Of a stretch of DNA of 64,000 bases, positions 41,473 through 50,147 are shown piece by piece. This DNA comes from Paraburkholderia sp. Tr-20389 (GTDB lineage: Bacteria > Pseudomonadota > Gammaproteobacteria > Burkholderiales > Burkholderiaceae): contig NZ_JAAGPD010000053.1 in the NCBI RefSeq assembly GCF_017104565.1, positions 1 through 64,000 on the forward strand, in the 5' to 3' direction. The position numbers and the translations under genes are program-made. The notes under the pieces were generated by a model, which made no database searches, was not told where the DNA came from, and saw nothing but the letters and a program-made list of their open reading frames with translations. The stretch's first letter is position 1. Each line of letters opens with the position of its first letter.

Positions 41473-42529
41473 AGCGCGAGCGGGGTCCGTCGCTGGTGTC
41501 GGCACGCTGCCGCGCGACGTGCTGTTCGGCGGGTCTGAGCACGGCGGCTTCCCGTTGCCATGCACCGCGCCGGCTGCGCCCGATCTCGGCAGCTTGCCAC
41601 GAGGCGAGCGCGAGGCAGCCGAACACGACTTCGCGCATCCGCTTCACGAGCGCCAGCGACAGCGCCGTCTGCTCGTCGACGCCAAACAGCCGTGCGAGCA
41701 ACACGACGACGGCCTCCTGCACACCCAGCCCCGACGGCACGAAGAACGCGGCATGCCGGGCCGCCTGCGTGAGCGCCTCGACGGCGATCGCGCCGCCGAT
41801 CGACACGGGATGCCCGAGCATCCACAGCGCCAGGTACACCTCCGACGCGCCGAGCAGATAGCCGGCAAACTGCCAGACGAACGCGCGCAGCAACAGAAGA
41901 GGCTTGCTCAGCAGCGTATCGATCGCGGCGTCGAGCTGCGCGCCATCGAGGCGCTCGACGCCCCAGTGCGCGCTCATCGGCAGACGCGCGGACCAGCGTT
42001 CGAGTGCGTGAAAGATGCCGCCGCGCCGCAGCAGCACGAACACCACGACGGGCACCGGCAACGACAGCAGCAGCGCCGCGCCGACCGTCACGAGCAGATC
42101 GTCGTGCCCCGTCTGCGCGACGATCATCACGAGACCCAGCGCCGCGAACACGTACTGGACGGCCATCGTCACCAGCACCTCGACGATCACCGACGCGCCG
42201 ACCACGCTCGTTTCGCCGACCTTCCAGCGCGCGAGCCGCACGCCGACGAACTCGCCGCCGATGCTCGCCACGGGCAACAGCCGGCCGACGGCCTCGCGCA
42301 CCGTTGCGACCCACCATAGATACGGCAGAGACGCGCGCTTACCGATCAGCAGCCACCACGCCTGCGCATCCAGCAACAACGGCAACGCGTGCAGCGGCAC
42401 GAGCCACAGCAGCGCGAAGCCCGCCGCGCCGATCGCATGCAGCACGTCGCTCATGCCGCCGTGCAGCGCGAGCGCGATCAGCACCGCGATGCCGACAGGC
42501 AAGCCAAACCAGGTGAGCCACTTCATCAT
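41471..42529 (-). CDS. hpnL: HpnL-type hopanoid-associated membrane protein
   Basis: This 352-residue protein has eight or so hydrophobic segments of the lysylphosphatidylglycerol synthetase transmembrane/UPF0104 family. Relevant stretches are VREAVGRLLPVASIGGEFVG near residue 75 and FFVPSGLGVQEAVVVLLARLFG near residue 275, both family signatures. It is the last gene in an hpnI-hpnJ-hpnK-hpnL order, where HpnL is thought to help move hopanoids to the outer membrane. The ATG at 42529 begins MMKWLTWFG. Its C-terminus is a basic, probably cytoplasmic tail. It lies 22 bp after hpnK. The assignment relies on context, because the family is broad. Confidence 0.85.
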   Translation of the reverse strand: MMKWLTWFGLPVGIAVLIALALHGGMSDVLHAIGAAGFALLWLVPLHALPLLLDAQAWWLLIGKRASLPYLWWVATVREAVGRLLPVASIGGEFVGVRLARWKVGETSVVGASVIVEVLVTMAVQYVFAALGLVMIVAQTGHDDLLVTVGAALLLSLPVPVVVFVLLRRGGIFHALERWSARLPMSAHWGVERLDGAQLDAAIDTLLSKPLLLLRAFVWQFAGYLLGASEVYLALWMLGHPVSIGGAIAVEALTQAARHAAFFVPSGLGVQEAVVVLLARLFGVDEQTALSLALVKRMREVVFGCLALASWQAAEIGRSRRGAWQREAAVLRPAEQHVARQRADTSDGPRSR

Positions 42530-42551
42530 CGGTAAAAAGCCACTGCGTCCA

Positions 42552-43412
42552 TCACATGTATGCACGTTGCGCGAACACATCCGCGAAACCGCCCGTGATC
42601 GCGCCGCTTGCCGCCAGCGCCGACGCGACGCGTTCGGACATCAGCGCGTCGAATTCGTCGCTATGCCGGTACGTCTGCATGGTGGGCGTGATCGCCCCTT
42701 CCCCCGGCACGGCGGGATGGCAGTAAATCTCGCCGACGCCTTCCGGCAGCCGGGCAAGCGCGGCGAGCAGCGCCGCTTCGTCCATGTGTCCCGTCTGCGA
42801 CATGCCGATCACGTAGTCGTTGTGCGCGATCCCCGCATTATCCAGCTGCTTGCGCACGCGCGCGATCCACGGCCTGATCCACGCGGGCGCACCGCGCTCG
42901 TACGGCAGGCGCATCGCATTCAGGCCGTATTCGCTGCCCACTTCGATGATCAGCGCCAGCACGGTCGGATGCAGATGAAAGTGCTTGTGCGTGTTCACGT
43001 GATCGAGCTTGAGACCCGTTCGCGCGAACGCCTGAAACTGTGCGCGGATCTCCGCCTTCAGCTGGCGGCGCACCTCGGGCAGCAGAAAAAAGCGAAAGCC
43101 GTCGCGCACCATCCGGTCGCCGAGCCGTCCATCCCGGTCGACGAGCGCGGGAATGAGATGCGACGCGAGCATCGGCACGCCGTCGGCCAGCACGATGTGC
43201 AAGCCGACGCGCAGGCTCGGATACTGCCGCGCGCGATGCACGGCATCCGCCGAGGCCGGCGCGGAGACCATCAGGCTGGCCGAAGTCAGGATGCCATGCA
43301 GATGCGCGCGCTCGACGGCTTCGTTGATGCGCGGATGCAGGCCGAAGTCGTCGGCGGTAACGATCAGTGCACGTTGCGGCGTACGCGGCGCATGCGTCGC
43401 ACGTTGCGTCAT
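42552..43412 (-). CDS. hpnK: HpnK deacetylase of hopanoid side-chain synthesis
   Basis: This 286-residue enzyme belongs to the YdjC-like carbohydrate deacetylase family: VTADDFGLHPRINEAVERAH near the start holds the metal-binding Asp, HVNTHKHFHLHP the two metal histidines, and CHPAVPGEGA a C-terminal active-site element. HpnK is known to deacetylate the N-acetylglucosaminyl hopanoid made by HpnI to give BHT glucosamine. The ATG at 43412 overlaps the hpnJ stop as ATGA; reading further upstream lies within hpnJ. It is cytoplasmic or membrane-associated and acts between HpnI and HpnJ. Confidence 0.92.
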   Translation of the reverse strand: MTQRATHAPRTPQRALIVTADDFGLHPRINEAVERAHLHGILTSASLMVSAPASADAVHRARQYPSLRVGLHIVLADGVPMLASHLIPALVDRDGRLGDRMVRDGFRFFLLPEVRRQLKAEIRAQFQAFARTGLKLDHVNTHKHFHLHPTVLALIIEVGSEYGLNAMRLPYERGAPAWIRPWIARVRKQLDNAGIAHNDYVIGMSQTGHMDEAALLAALARLPEGVGEIYCHPAVPGEGAITPTMQTYRHSDEFDALMSERVASALAASGAITGGFADVFAQRAYM

Positions 43413-44833
43413 GCCTCGCGGGCCCGCAGGAAGCGGAAGAATTCGACGCCCTCGCGCAGGCGCCGCTTCATCATCTCCCAGCTCATCAGCATTTCGCGCA
43501 CGATTTCCCAGATCTTCGACGGGCGGAAATAGAACTGCCGGTAGAACTGCTCCAGATGGTGATAGATCTCTTCGCGCGACAGATGCGGATAGCCGATCGC
43601 CGCAAGCTGTACGCCTTCCTTGCTGACGAGGTTGATCACCTTGTTCTCTTCGAGCCAGCCATTGTCCACGGCTTGCTTGTAGAGCGTCGTGCCCGGATAG
43701 GGAGCGGCGAGCGACACCTGGATGGTATGCGGGTTGATGTCCTTCGCGTATTCGATGGTCTTCTGAATCGTCTCCTTCGTTTCCCCCGGCAAGCCGAGAA
43801 TGAAGGTGCCGTGGATCTTGATGCCGAGCTTGTGGCAGTCTTCGGAAAAGCGCCGCGCGATATCCGTGCGCAAGCCCTTCTTGATGTTCAGCAGGATCTG
43901 ATCGTCGCCCGATTCGTAGCCGACCAGCAGCAGGCGCAGGCCGTTCTCCTTCATGATCTTGAGCGTCGCGTACGGCACGTTGGCCTTCGCATTGCACGAC
44001 CACGTGACGCCCAGCTTGCCGAGACCGCGCGCGATCTCTTCGACGCGCGGCTTGAAGTCGGTGAAGGTGTCGTCGTCGAACATGATCTCTTTCACTTCGG
44101 GCATGTTGTCGCGAATCCACTTCACTTCTTCGAGCACGTTCTCGACGGAGCGCGTGCGGTAGCGGTGGCCGCCCACTGTCTGCGGCCACAGGCAGAACGT
44201 GCAGCGCGAACGGCAGCCGCGGCCCGTGTAGATCGACACATACGGATGCTTCAGATAGCCGATGAAGTAGTTCTCGATCTTCAGGTCACGTTGATAGACG
44301 GGAGCGACGAACGGCAGCTCGTCCATGTTTTCGAGGATCGGGCGCGCTTCGTTGTGCTCGATCGAACCGTCCGCCGCGCGATAGCTCAAGCCCTTGATCT
44401 GCGCGAACGGCAGCCCTTCGGCGATTTCCTTGCAGGTGAAGTCGAATTCCTCGCGGCAGATGAAGTCGATGGACTCGCTCGCCGTCAGCGAGTTGTGCGG
44501 ATCGACGGCGACCTTCGCGCCGACCATGCCGACCAGCGCCTTCGGCGCGCGTGCTTTCAGCTGTTCGGCGAAGAGCGCGTCCGTCGGGAAGGACGGCGTG
44601 CTCGTGTGGATCACCACCACTTCGTACTCTTGCGCGATGGCGAGCGACGCTTCGACGGACAGGCCGTCGGCGGGCGCATCGAGCACGCGGCTGCCCGGCA
44701 CGAGCGCGGCCGGCTGCGCGAGCCACGTCGGATACCAGAACGAACGGACTTCGCGCTTTGCCTGATAACGCGACCCCGCGCCGCCGTCGAAACCGTCGTA
44801 CGACGGCGCCTGCAAAAACAACGTCTTCTTCAT
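43409..44833 (-). CDS. hpnJ: HpnJ radical SAM enzyme of BHT cyclitol ether synthesis
   Basis: This 474-residue enzyme has an N-terminal cobalamin-binding-like Rossmann domain (about 1-150, VVVIHTSTPSFPTDALF and VGMVGAKVAV) and a radical SAM core with the iron-sulfur motif CRSRCTFC near residue 210, followed by GGHRYRTRSVENVLEEV. HpnJ is known to contract the glucosamine ring of the hopanoid side chain to the cyclitol ether. The ATG at 44833 begins MKKTLFLQAPSYDGFDGG, a standard HpnJ N-terminus. It overlaps hpnK by 4 bp and follows hpnI by 52 bp. Confidence 0.93.
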   Translation of the reverse strand: MKKTLFLQAPSYDGFDGGAGSRYQAKREVRSFWYPTWLAQPAALVPGSRVLDAPADGLSVEASLAIAQEYEVVVIHTSTPSFPTDALFAEQLKARAPKALVGMVGAKVAVDPHNSLTASESIDFICREEFDFTCKEIAEGLPFAQIKGLSYRAADGSIEHNEARPILENMDELPFVAPVYQRDLKIENYFIGYLKHPYVSIYTGRGCRSRCTFCLWPQTVGGHRYRTRSVENVLEEVKWIRDNMPEVKEIMFDDDTFTDFKPRVEEIARGLGKLGVTWSCNAKANVPYATLKIMKENGLRLLLVGYESGDDQILLNIKKGLRTDIARRFSEDCHKLGIKIHGTFILGLPGETKETIQKTIEYAKDINPHTIQVSLAAPYPGTTLYKQAVDNGWLEENKVINLVSKEGVQLAAIGYPHLSREEIYHHLEQFYRQFYFRPSKIWEIVREMLMSWEMMKRRLREGVEFFRFLRAREA

Positions 44834-44885
44834 CTTCGTTTTCCACGAGTTTTGATTGAGCCGAGCGCGTGCCAGATCGTTGCGC

Positions 44886-46106
44886 TCAGCGGCCATCGGA
44901 TACTTCAAGTGCCTTGACCGGCTCGTGCCGGAAAACCGTCGCCGGGCCTTCCGTGTCCTCGACGGGCATGCGCACCCCGCGCCACACCACCGTCGAGCCG
45001 AACGACCCCGCCATCCATTGCGCAAACAGCAACGCATCGCGCACGGGCATCAGTGCGAGATCGCGCCGGAACGTCCTGGGCTCGCCGCTCGTCATCGCGT
45101 GCAGGACGACACGCGCCGACACACCGGTCACACATGCCGCGACTAGCGCGACGAGCGCGGCGGGATGCCCGGCCGCACCATGCAAGGCGAATGCAAGCCA
45201 CGCGCCGCACAGGATCCACGGCAGCGTGATGGTCACGAACAGGAACGTGAACCCCAACCGGTTCACCGAGCGGATCGTGCGCAGCCAGCGCGTCTCGCGG
45301 TCCCACAGCGCGGCCAGTGTGCTTTCCGTCACGTCCGTCTCGACGACCACGGGCGACAGCACCGTCGCGAGCCCGAGTTCGCGCACGTGTTCGGCGAGCC
45401 AGAAGTCGTCGGCGAGCGTATTGCGCAGCCGTTCGAAACCGCCCATACGTTCGAGCGTCGCGCGCCGCAGCGCGAGCGTCGCGCCGAAGCCGAAGCGCAT
45501 CGAGCCGAACGCATGCGCGATCCGCGCGGACGGCACGAACCACTCGTTGATGAACTGCGCGCCGACGCGCGACCAGAACCCCGCAATGCCTTTCGCTCGA
45601 TACAGGCAGGTGACGATGCCCGCTTGCGGATCGGCGAGCGGCGCGCACACGCGCTCCAGGTAATCGGGCTCGACGGCGATGTCGCTGTCGGCGAGCACGA
45701 ACACATCATGATGCGCCCGTTGCGCCAGGTTGATCAGGTTGCTGACCTTCAGGTTGGTGCCGTGGATGCGCGGATCGACGACGAGCGAAATCCGGCGGCG
45801 CGGATACGCGGCCTGCAACTGATGAACGATCGCGACGGCGGGATCGTCCGCGCGCGACACGCCGCAGATCACTTCGAAGCACGGATGCGTCTGCTCGCAG
45901 AACGTCGCGAGATTTTCGAAGAGCCGCGGCTCGGCGCCGCATAGCGGCTTGAGCACGCTGACGGGGGTCGGTGCGGCGCGCCGCTCCCTCGCGACCGCGC
46001 GCGACGCCGATATGCGCGACGCCACGACGGCGACGACGGCATAGAACGCGGCGCCGAACACAAGCGCCATCGGCAGCCAGTAGATGTGCAGTAGCGCGTC
46101 CTGCAT
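44886..46106 (-). CDS. hpnI: HpnI glycosyltransferase of hopanoid side-chain synthesis
   Basis: This 406-residue membrane glycosyltransferase (GT2/GT21-like) adds N-acetylglucosamine to bacteriohopanetetrol. An N-terminal membrane helix (residues 8-30) precedes PTPVSVLKPLCGAEPRLFEN, the metal-binding VLADSDIAVEPDYLERV, and the acceptor-side LRNTLADDFWLAEHVRELG. The C-terminal part has two or three more helices (FTFLFVTITLPWILCGAWLAF). The ATG at 46106 starts the protein; a weak ribosome binding site precedes it. It is the first gene of hpnI-hpnJ-hpnK-hpnL. Ceramide glucosyltransferases share the fold, but the operon fixes the role. Confidence 0.92.
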   Translation of the reverse strand: MQDALLHIYWLPMALVFGAAFYAVVAVVASRISASRAVARERRAAPTPVSVLKPLCGAEPRLFENLATFCEQTHPCFEVICGVSRADDPAVAIVHQLQAAYPRRRISLVVDPRIHGTNLKVSNLINLAQRAHHDVFVLADSDIAVEPDYLERVCAPLADPQAGIVTCLYRAKGIAGFWSRVGAQFINEWFVPSARIAHAFGSMRFGFGATLALRRATLERMGGFERLRNTLADDFWLAEHVRELGLATVLSPVVVETDVTESTLAALWDRETRWLRTIRSVNRLGFTFLFVTITLPWILCGAWLAFALHGAAGHPAALVALVAACVTGVSARVVLHAMTSGEPRTFRRDLALMPVRDALLFAQWMAGSFGSTVVWRGVRMPVEDTEGPATVFRHEPVKALEVSDGR

Positions 46107-46190
46107 GGTTTCGATTGCTCCGGCTGAAAACCTGAAAGCTGGCCGTCCCGTCGACGTCGCAGCCACGTACACACAATGCGGCGACGGCTG

Positions 46191-46553
46191 TCACCAACCC
46201 GTCGCTTTGACGGGAACGTAAGGCATGCCGGTGAAATGCAGATGAAGAATCACAAGACTTCGTGCCGGACAGATCGCGGATACGCACACGGCATCGCGTC
46301 GTGGTCCGATGTAGTGCGCATGACGCCGCTTCATCGCCGCGCGAAATGCGATGCTCGCCGCATGACGCGTGATCAGTACGGCAGCGAGCAGCAGCGCGAA
46401 CGCAAGCTCGCGGAACGACGTCGTCTCGAACAGCGTCTCGGGAAACTTGCAGAAGAACAGCAGACCTACGACGAATACGTCGATCGTCGTCGCGGCCACG
46501 GAAGCCGTGACGACGTGCGCGCGAATCATTTGAACGGTGGTTTGCTTCATCAC
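46191..46553 (-). CDS. Small membrane protein behind a PmrA/QseB-like promoter
   Basis: This 120-residue protein has two hydrophobic segments (about 23-38, DVFVVGLLFFCKF, and 48-70, ELAFALLLAAVLITRHAA) and a basic C-terminal part. The first half could be a membrane anchor in the manner of GtrA-like or chlorhexidine-efflux-like proteins, with no clear family. The start MMKQTTVQMIRAHV is at 46553. Support for a real gene comes from a promoter element at 46681-46700 that is nearly identical over about 40 bp to the one before the cytochrome b561 gene, in the same orientation. The function is unknown; a role in the QseBC regulon is inferred. Confidence 0.5.
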   Translation of the reverse strand: MMKQTTVQMIRAHVVTASVAATTIDVFVVGLLFFCKFPETLFETTSFRELAFALLLAAVLITRHAASIAFRAAMKRRHAHYIGPRRDAVCVSAICPARSLVILHLHFTGMPYVPVKATGW

Positions 46554-46680
46554 CCGGCCAGCCCTACATGGTGCGCACCGATCGGCTGCCGCGACTCCGC
46601 AAATATGAAGTCAGCATGACGGTGCGACGAATTCAAGCGTGTCCACACTGCTGGACACGACGCACCGATGGTAGCGAGGC

Positions 46681-46700
46681 GATTCTGAAGAGAATATTAA
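46681..46700 (-). promoter_or_regulatory. PmrA/QseB-like box upstream of the small membrane protein
   Basis: On the minus strand the site reads CTTAAT, five bases, CTTCAG, close to the PmrA/QseB direct repeat CTTAA(T/G)-N5-CTTAA(G). It stands about 130 bp before the gene start, and the following 20 bp match those after the box at 47384-47399, including a TA-rich -10-like TACCAT. Confidence 0.55.
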
Positions 46701-46752
46701 GTCCCTCAAATCAAGTTTTGTTTCAACTCGCCTTCACTGGATTGCTTGCTGC

Positions 46753-47292
46753 TTACGGAAGCATCCGCTGCAACACGTCGTCTTTCAGCACGACACGATG
46801 AAACAGCGCGGCACCCACATGCAGCACGATCAGCGCGAGCAGTACCCATGCGAGCACGCTGTGCACGTCGCCGAGCGCATGCCCCGTCGGCGAGCCGGAC
46901 TGCGTCAGATCCGGAAAGCGCACGGCGCCGAACAGCTTCACCGCCCAGCCGCGCGACGACGCGTTCGCCCACCCCGCCAGCGGCACGGCGACGAGCAGTG
47001 TGTACAGCAGCGCATGCGTGAAGTGGGAAATGAGCTTGAGCGAGCGCGACAGCTCGGCGGGCGCAGGCGTATGCGTCGCGCGCCAGACGATGCGGCACGC
47101 GACAGCCGCGACGATCGCCGCACCGACGCCTAGGTGCCACGCGATCAGCCCGTTGGGCAAGGTATCGCGATGCACGTCGGGCATCGTCCAGCCGATCACG
47201 AACTGCGCGGCGATCAGCAGCGCGATCAGCCAGTGCAGGAGGCGCGCGATGCCGTCGTAGGCGGGACGTTGAGCAAGGGTATTCAGGTTCAT
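46753..47292 (-). CDS. Cytochrome b561 family membrane protein
   Basis: This 179-residue protein has four transmembrane helices with the expected heme-ligand histidines: H in ARLLHWLIALLIAAQF (helix 1), H in IAWHLGVGAAIVAA (helix 2), and H in DVHSVLAWVLLALIVLHVGAALFHRVV (helix 4). It belongs to the bacterial YodB/CybB group that shuttles electrons from quinol, often to periplasmic partners. The ATG at 47292 begins MNLNTLAQRPAYDGIAR. It is divergent from qseBC, a common pairing in proteobacteria, and has a QseB-like box at 47384-47399 in its orientation. No YceI-like partner gene is next to it. Confidence 0.88.
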   Translation of the reverse strand: MNLNTLAQRPAYDGIARLLHWLIALLIAAQFVIGWTMPDVHRDTLPNGLIAWHLGVGAAIVAAVACRIVWRATHTPAPAELSRSLKLISHFTHALLYTLLVAVPLAGWANASSRGWAVKLFGAVRFPDLTQSGSPTGHALGDVHSVLAWVLLALIVLHVGAALFHRVVLKDDVLQRMLP

Positions 47293-47383
47293 TGTCGATC
47301 TCGAAGGAATGAAGCCGCGCACAAAGCGCCAAAAGGGGCAGACTGCAAAGCGCGGAGGACGCGGCGATGCTAACGGGGCGATC

Positions 47384-47399
47384 CTGAAGAAAAGCTTAA
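47384..47399 (-). promoter_or_regulatory. PmrA/QseB-like box between cytochrome b561 and qseB
   Basis: On the minus strand it reads TTTAAG, five bases, CTTCAG. It lies 92 bp before the cytochrome b561 start and 96 bp before qseB, so it could serve both directions. The surrounding 40 bp are almost the same as at 46660-46702. Confidence 0.55.
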
Positions 47400-47494
47400 A
47401 GCCGCCTGGATGACTGAAAGCGCATATACATGGGCCGCATCCGCGCTAGACTGCCAGTCGATACGATATGCCACATCAGTCAGATAACGACACC

Positions 47495-48154
47495 ATGCGC
47501 ATTCTTCTCGTTGAAGATGACGACCTGATCGGCAGCGGACTGGAAGTCGCGCTGCGCAACGCGGGCTTTACCGTCGACTGGGCGCGCGACGGCCAGCATG
47601 CGGAACTGGCGCTCGCGACCACGCACTACCTGCTCGTGCTGCTCGATCTCGGGCTGCCGAAGCTGTCCGGTATGGATCTGCTGAAGTCGCTGAGGCAACG
47701 CGGCAACGAGGTTCCCGTGCTGGTGCTCACCGCGAAAGACACGGCGGCCGACAAGGTGCGCGGCCTCGATGCCGGCGCCGACGACTATCTCGGCAAACCG
47801 TTCGATCTCGCGGAACTCATTTCGCGTTGCCGCGCGCTGATCCGCCGCTCGCAGGGCCGCAGCAGCGAATTGATCGCGTGGCGCGGCCTTACCGTCGATC
47901 CCGTCGCGCAGACGGTCTCGAAGGAAGGCGCGCGGGTGCCCCTCACGGCCCGCGAATGGGCCGTGCTGATTCACCTGCTCACCCATGCGGGCGTGCCGCA
48001 GCCGCGCGCGCGCATCGAGGAAAGCCTGTACGGCTGGCATGAAGAAGTCGAGAGCAACGCGATCGAAGTGCATGTGTCGAACCTGCGCAAGAAGCTCGGT
48101 GGCGACGTGATCCGCACCGTACGCGGCTTCGGCTACGTCGTGGACAAGACATGA
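47495..48154 (+). CDS. qseB: OmpR-family response regulator (QseB/PmrA-like)
   Basis: This 219-residue regulator has a receiver domain (acidic pair in LLVEDDDLIGSGL, phosphoacceptor Asp in LLDLGLPKLSGMDLL, Lys in ADDYLGKPF) and an OmpR-type winged helix (about 125-219, VPLTAREWAVLIHLL and SNAIEVHVSNLRKKLG). It is the partner of the kinase encoded immediately downstream, whose ATG overlaps its stop. The ATG at 47495 gives MRILLVEDDDL; the longer start at 47468 adds nine unrelated residues. QseB and PmrA/BasR are hard to separate by eye; the cytochrome b561 neighbour favours the QseBC label. Confidence 0.87.
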   Translation: MRILLVEDDDLIGSGLEVALRNAGFTVDWARDGQHAELALATTHYLLVLLDLGLPKLSGMDLLKSLRQRGNEVPVLVLTAKDTAADKVRGLDAGADDYLGKPFDLAELISRCRALIRRSQGRSSELIAWRGLTVDPVAQTVSKEGARVPLTAREWAVLIHLLTHAGVPQPRARIEESLYGWHEEVESNAIEVHVSNLRKKLGGDVIRTVRGFGYVVDKT

Positions 48155-49593
48155 CCGGGCCGGGCTCGACGTCGACGTCGATCCGCCGCCGGCTGATGTG
48201 GTTGATCCTCGTCAGTGTCGGCGCGGTATGGGCGGTGATGTTCGCGTGGAGCTTTAGCAACGCGACGCGCGAGGTCGACGAATGGGACGACGCGCGCCTG
48301 ATCCAGCTCGCGCATCTGCTGATCCAGCTCGACGGCGCCAACCTCGCGAAACTAGCCGCCGCGGGCGTCGACGTGCGCAACGAATACACGCGCGCGTCGC
48401 CCGCCGTCGACGACGACTCCGATGCGCAACCCCGTTATGCGCTTTTCGAAGTGCGCGACGCGGCGGGTCAGGTGGTGGGCGCCAGCCCCGGCATCGTGGC
48501 GCTGCGCCATTCCGCCAATCCGGGCGAGACGGCGGAAGGCGTACATATCCTGACGGTGGACGGCCAGCCGTGGCGGGCTTACGCGTTGAACGACAGCGCG
48601 ACGGGCCGCAGCGTGCGCGTATTCGAACCCGCCAACCTGCGCAGCGACCTGACGACGGGCGTCGCCAGCCGGATCGCGCGGCCGATGGCGCTCGCGCTGC
48701 CCGTGCTCGCGTTGCTCGTCTGGTTCAGCGTGGGGCACAGCTTCAGGCCGCTGTCGGCGATCTCGAAGGCCGTGCGCATGCGCGACAGCCGCAATCTCGA
48801 GCCGATTCACGTCAACCCGTCGCCCGCCGAGGTCCGGCCGCTCGTCGACGCCATCAACCAGCTGCTCGCGCGCCTGCAACAGTCGATCCTGCGCGAGCGC
48901 GCCTTCACGGCCGACGCCGCGCACGAACTGAAGACGCCGCTCGCCGCGATCAAGGTCCAGGCGCAGGTCGCACTCGCCGCGCACGACGGCGCGCAACAGC
49001 AGCTGGCGATGCAGCGTGTGGTTCAGGGCGTCGACCGCAGCGCGCATCTGGCCGAGCAGTTGCTGCTGCTCGCCCGGCTCGACGAGCGCGACACGATGAC
49101 GACCGCGCGCGTCAGGCCATACGACATCGCGGGCGAGGCAATCGCATTTCGCGCGCCGCATGCGGAAGAAAAGTCGATGAGTGTCGCGCTCACGGGCGAC
49201 GCCAACGCGGAAGTCTACGGAGACCGTGTGCTGGCGCGCACGCTGATCGACAACCTGCTCGACAACGCGATCAAGTACGGCGACCCGGGCGGGCGGGTAC
49301 ACATCAGCGTGCTGGCCGACGCGCAGACGGTCTCGATCACGGTGTCCGACAACGGCCCCGGCGTCTCCGACGAAGAACGGCTGCGTCTCACCGACCGCTT
49401 CTTTCGCGGCGCGTCGGCAACGGCGAGCGGGAACGGCAGCGGCCTCGGGCTGTCGATCGTCGCGCGCATCGCCGCGCATTTCAACGCGCAGATTCATATC
49501 GGCTCGGGCATCGGGCGGCGCGGCCTGGCCGTGCAGATCGCGTTTCCACGCGTGCCGGACGCGCGCACGGGCCAGACGGCGGCGGCGACCTGA
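48151..49593 (+). CDS. qseC: Sensor histidine kinase (QseC-like)
   Basis: This 480-residue kinase has two transmembrane helices (about 15-33 and 170-190) around a periplasmic domain of about 135 residues, then HAMP, dimerisation and catalytic domains. The phospho-accepting His is in AAHELKTPLAA; N, G1 and G2 boxes are LLDNAIKYG, DNGPGVSDEE and GNGSGLGLSI. Its start overlaps the qseB stop as ATGA. QseC senses host or bacterial signals in enterobacteria; the ligand here is unknown. The probable regulon in this window includes cytochrome b561 and the small membrane protein through the boxes noted at 46681 and 47384. Confidence 0.88.
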   Translation: MTGPGSTSTSIRRRLMWLILVSVGAVWAVMFAWSFSNATREVDEWDDARLIQLAHLLIQLDGANLAKLAAAGVDVRNEYTRASPAVDDDSDAQPRYALFEVRDAAGQVVGASPGIVALRHSANPGETAEGVHILTVDGQPWRAYALNDSATGRSVRVFEPANLRSDLTTGVASRIARPMALALPVLALLVWFSVGHSFRPLSAISKAVRMRDSRNLEPIHVNPSPAEVRPLVDAINQLLARLQQSILRERAFTADAAHELKTPLAAIKVQAQVALAAHDGAQQQLAMQRVVQGVDRSAHLAEQLLLLARLDERDTMTTARVRPYDIAGEAIAFRAPHAEEKSMSVALTGDANAEVYGDRVLARTLIDNLLDNAIKYGDPGGRVHISVLADAQTVSITVSDNGPGVSDEERLRLTDRFFRGASATASGNGSGLGLSIVARIAAHFNAQIHIGSGIGRRGLAVQIAFPRVPDARTGQTAAAT

Positions 49594-49820
49594 CGCTGCC
49601 CTGTCGGTGCATGTCCAACACTCGTGTCAATGATGACGGGTGCGTGACAACGTTGCGTCGTCCACGTTTCGACGCGACTCCACGGGGAAGCCCGTCCTGA
49701 CGCCTGTCCTGAAGCACATCGCTCATACAGCGGTTCGATGGCACGAGATTCGCACTGTCTGGCGCAAGCGCGCCGGCCGCTTATCCGAACCTGCAACCGT
49801 TCCGCTCAAGGAGACGCATC

Positions 49821-50027
49821 ATGAAGACTTTGACCATTCACGACCTCAGTGCCTCGACCGAACTCGACAGCAAGACGATGGCCGACATCCACGGCGGCCG
49901 CATCAAGCTGCCCGGTCAGCACAACAACGGCACCATCCTGATCTCGCCGGATGGCGACCCCGTCGATGTGTACGTCGACGGGGTGCTGCAGAACTCGGTG
50001 ACCGACGGGTTTTATCACACGCATTAG
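49821..50027 (+). CDS. Small peptide with double-glycine leader-like N-terminus
   Basis: This 68-residue peptide is preceded by a perfect AAGGAG ribosome binding site. Its first half, MKTLTIHDLSASTELDSKTM then ADIHGG, resembles the double-glycine leader of bacteriocins and other secreted peptides (hydrophobic and acidic positions, then Gly25-Gly26). The remaining 42 residues are polar, rich in Gly, Asp, Val and His, without Cys. I recall similar short proteins with ELDxxxMxxxxGG in Burkholderiaceae, with no known function. No ABC transporter with peptidase domain or modification enzyme is adjacent. It follows qseC by 227 bp and ends before a strong hairpin. Confidence 0.72.
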   Translation: MKTLTIHDLSASTELDSKTMADIHGGRIKLPGQHNNGTILISPDGDPVDVYVDGVLQNSVTDGFYHTH

Positions 50028-50036
50028 TGCGGACGT

Positions 50037-50068
50037 GAAGCGAGGCGCGGCCGAACGCGTCTCGCTTC
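50037..50068 (+). terminator. Hairpin after the double-glycine peptide gene
   Basis: GAAGCGAG-G-CGCG (50037-50049) pairs with CGCG-T-CTCGCTTC (50056-50068), a 12-bp stem with one mismatch and a 6-base loop. No T-run follows, so it may stabilise the peptide mRNA or terminate weakly. Confidence 0.5.
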
Positions 50069-50147
50069 GCGCGAGCGCGTCATCGGGTTGCAAGGAGAAG
50101 AAAGGGACAAGCCGTTCGCCGCGAGACGCGCGACGTACGTTCGTGCA

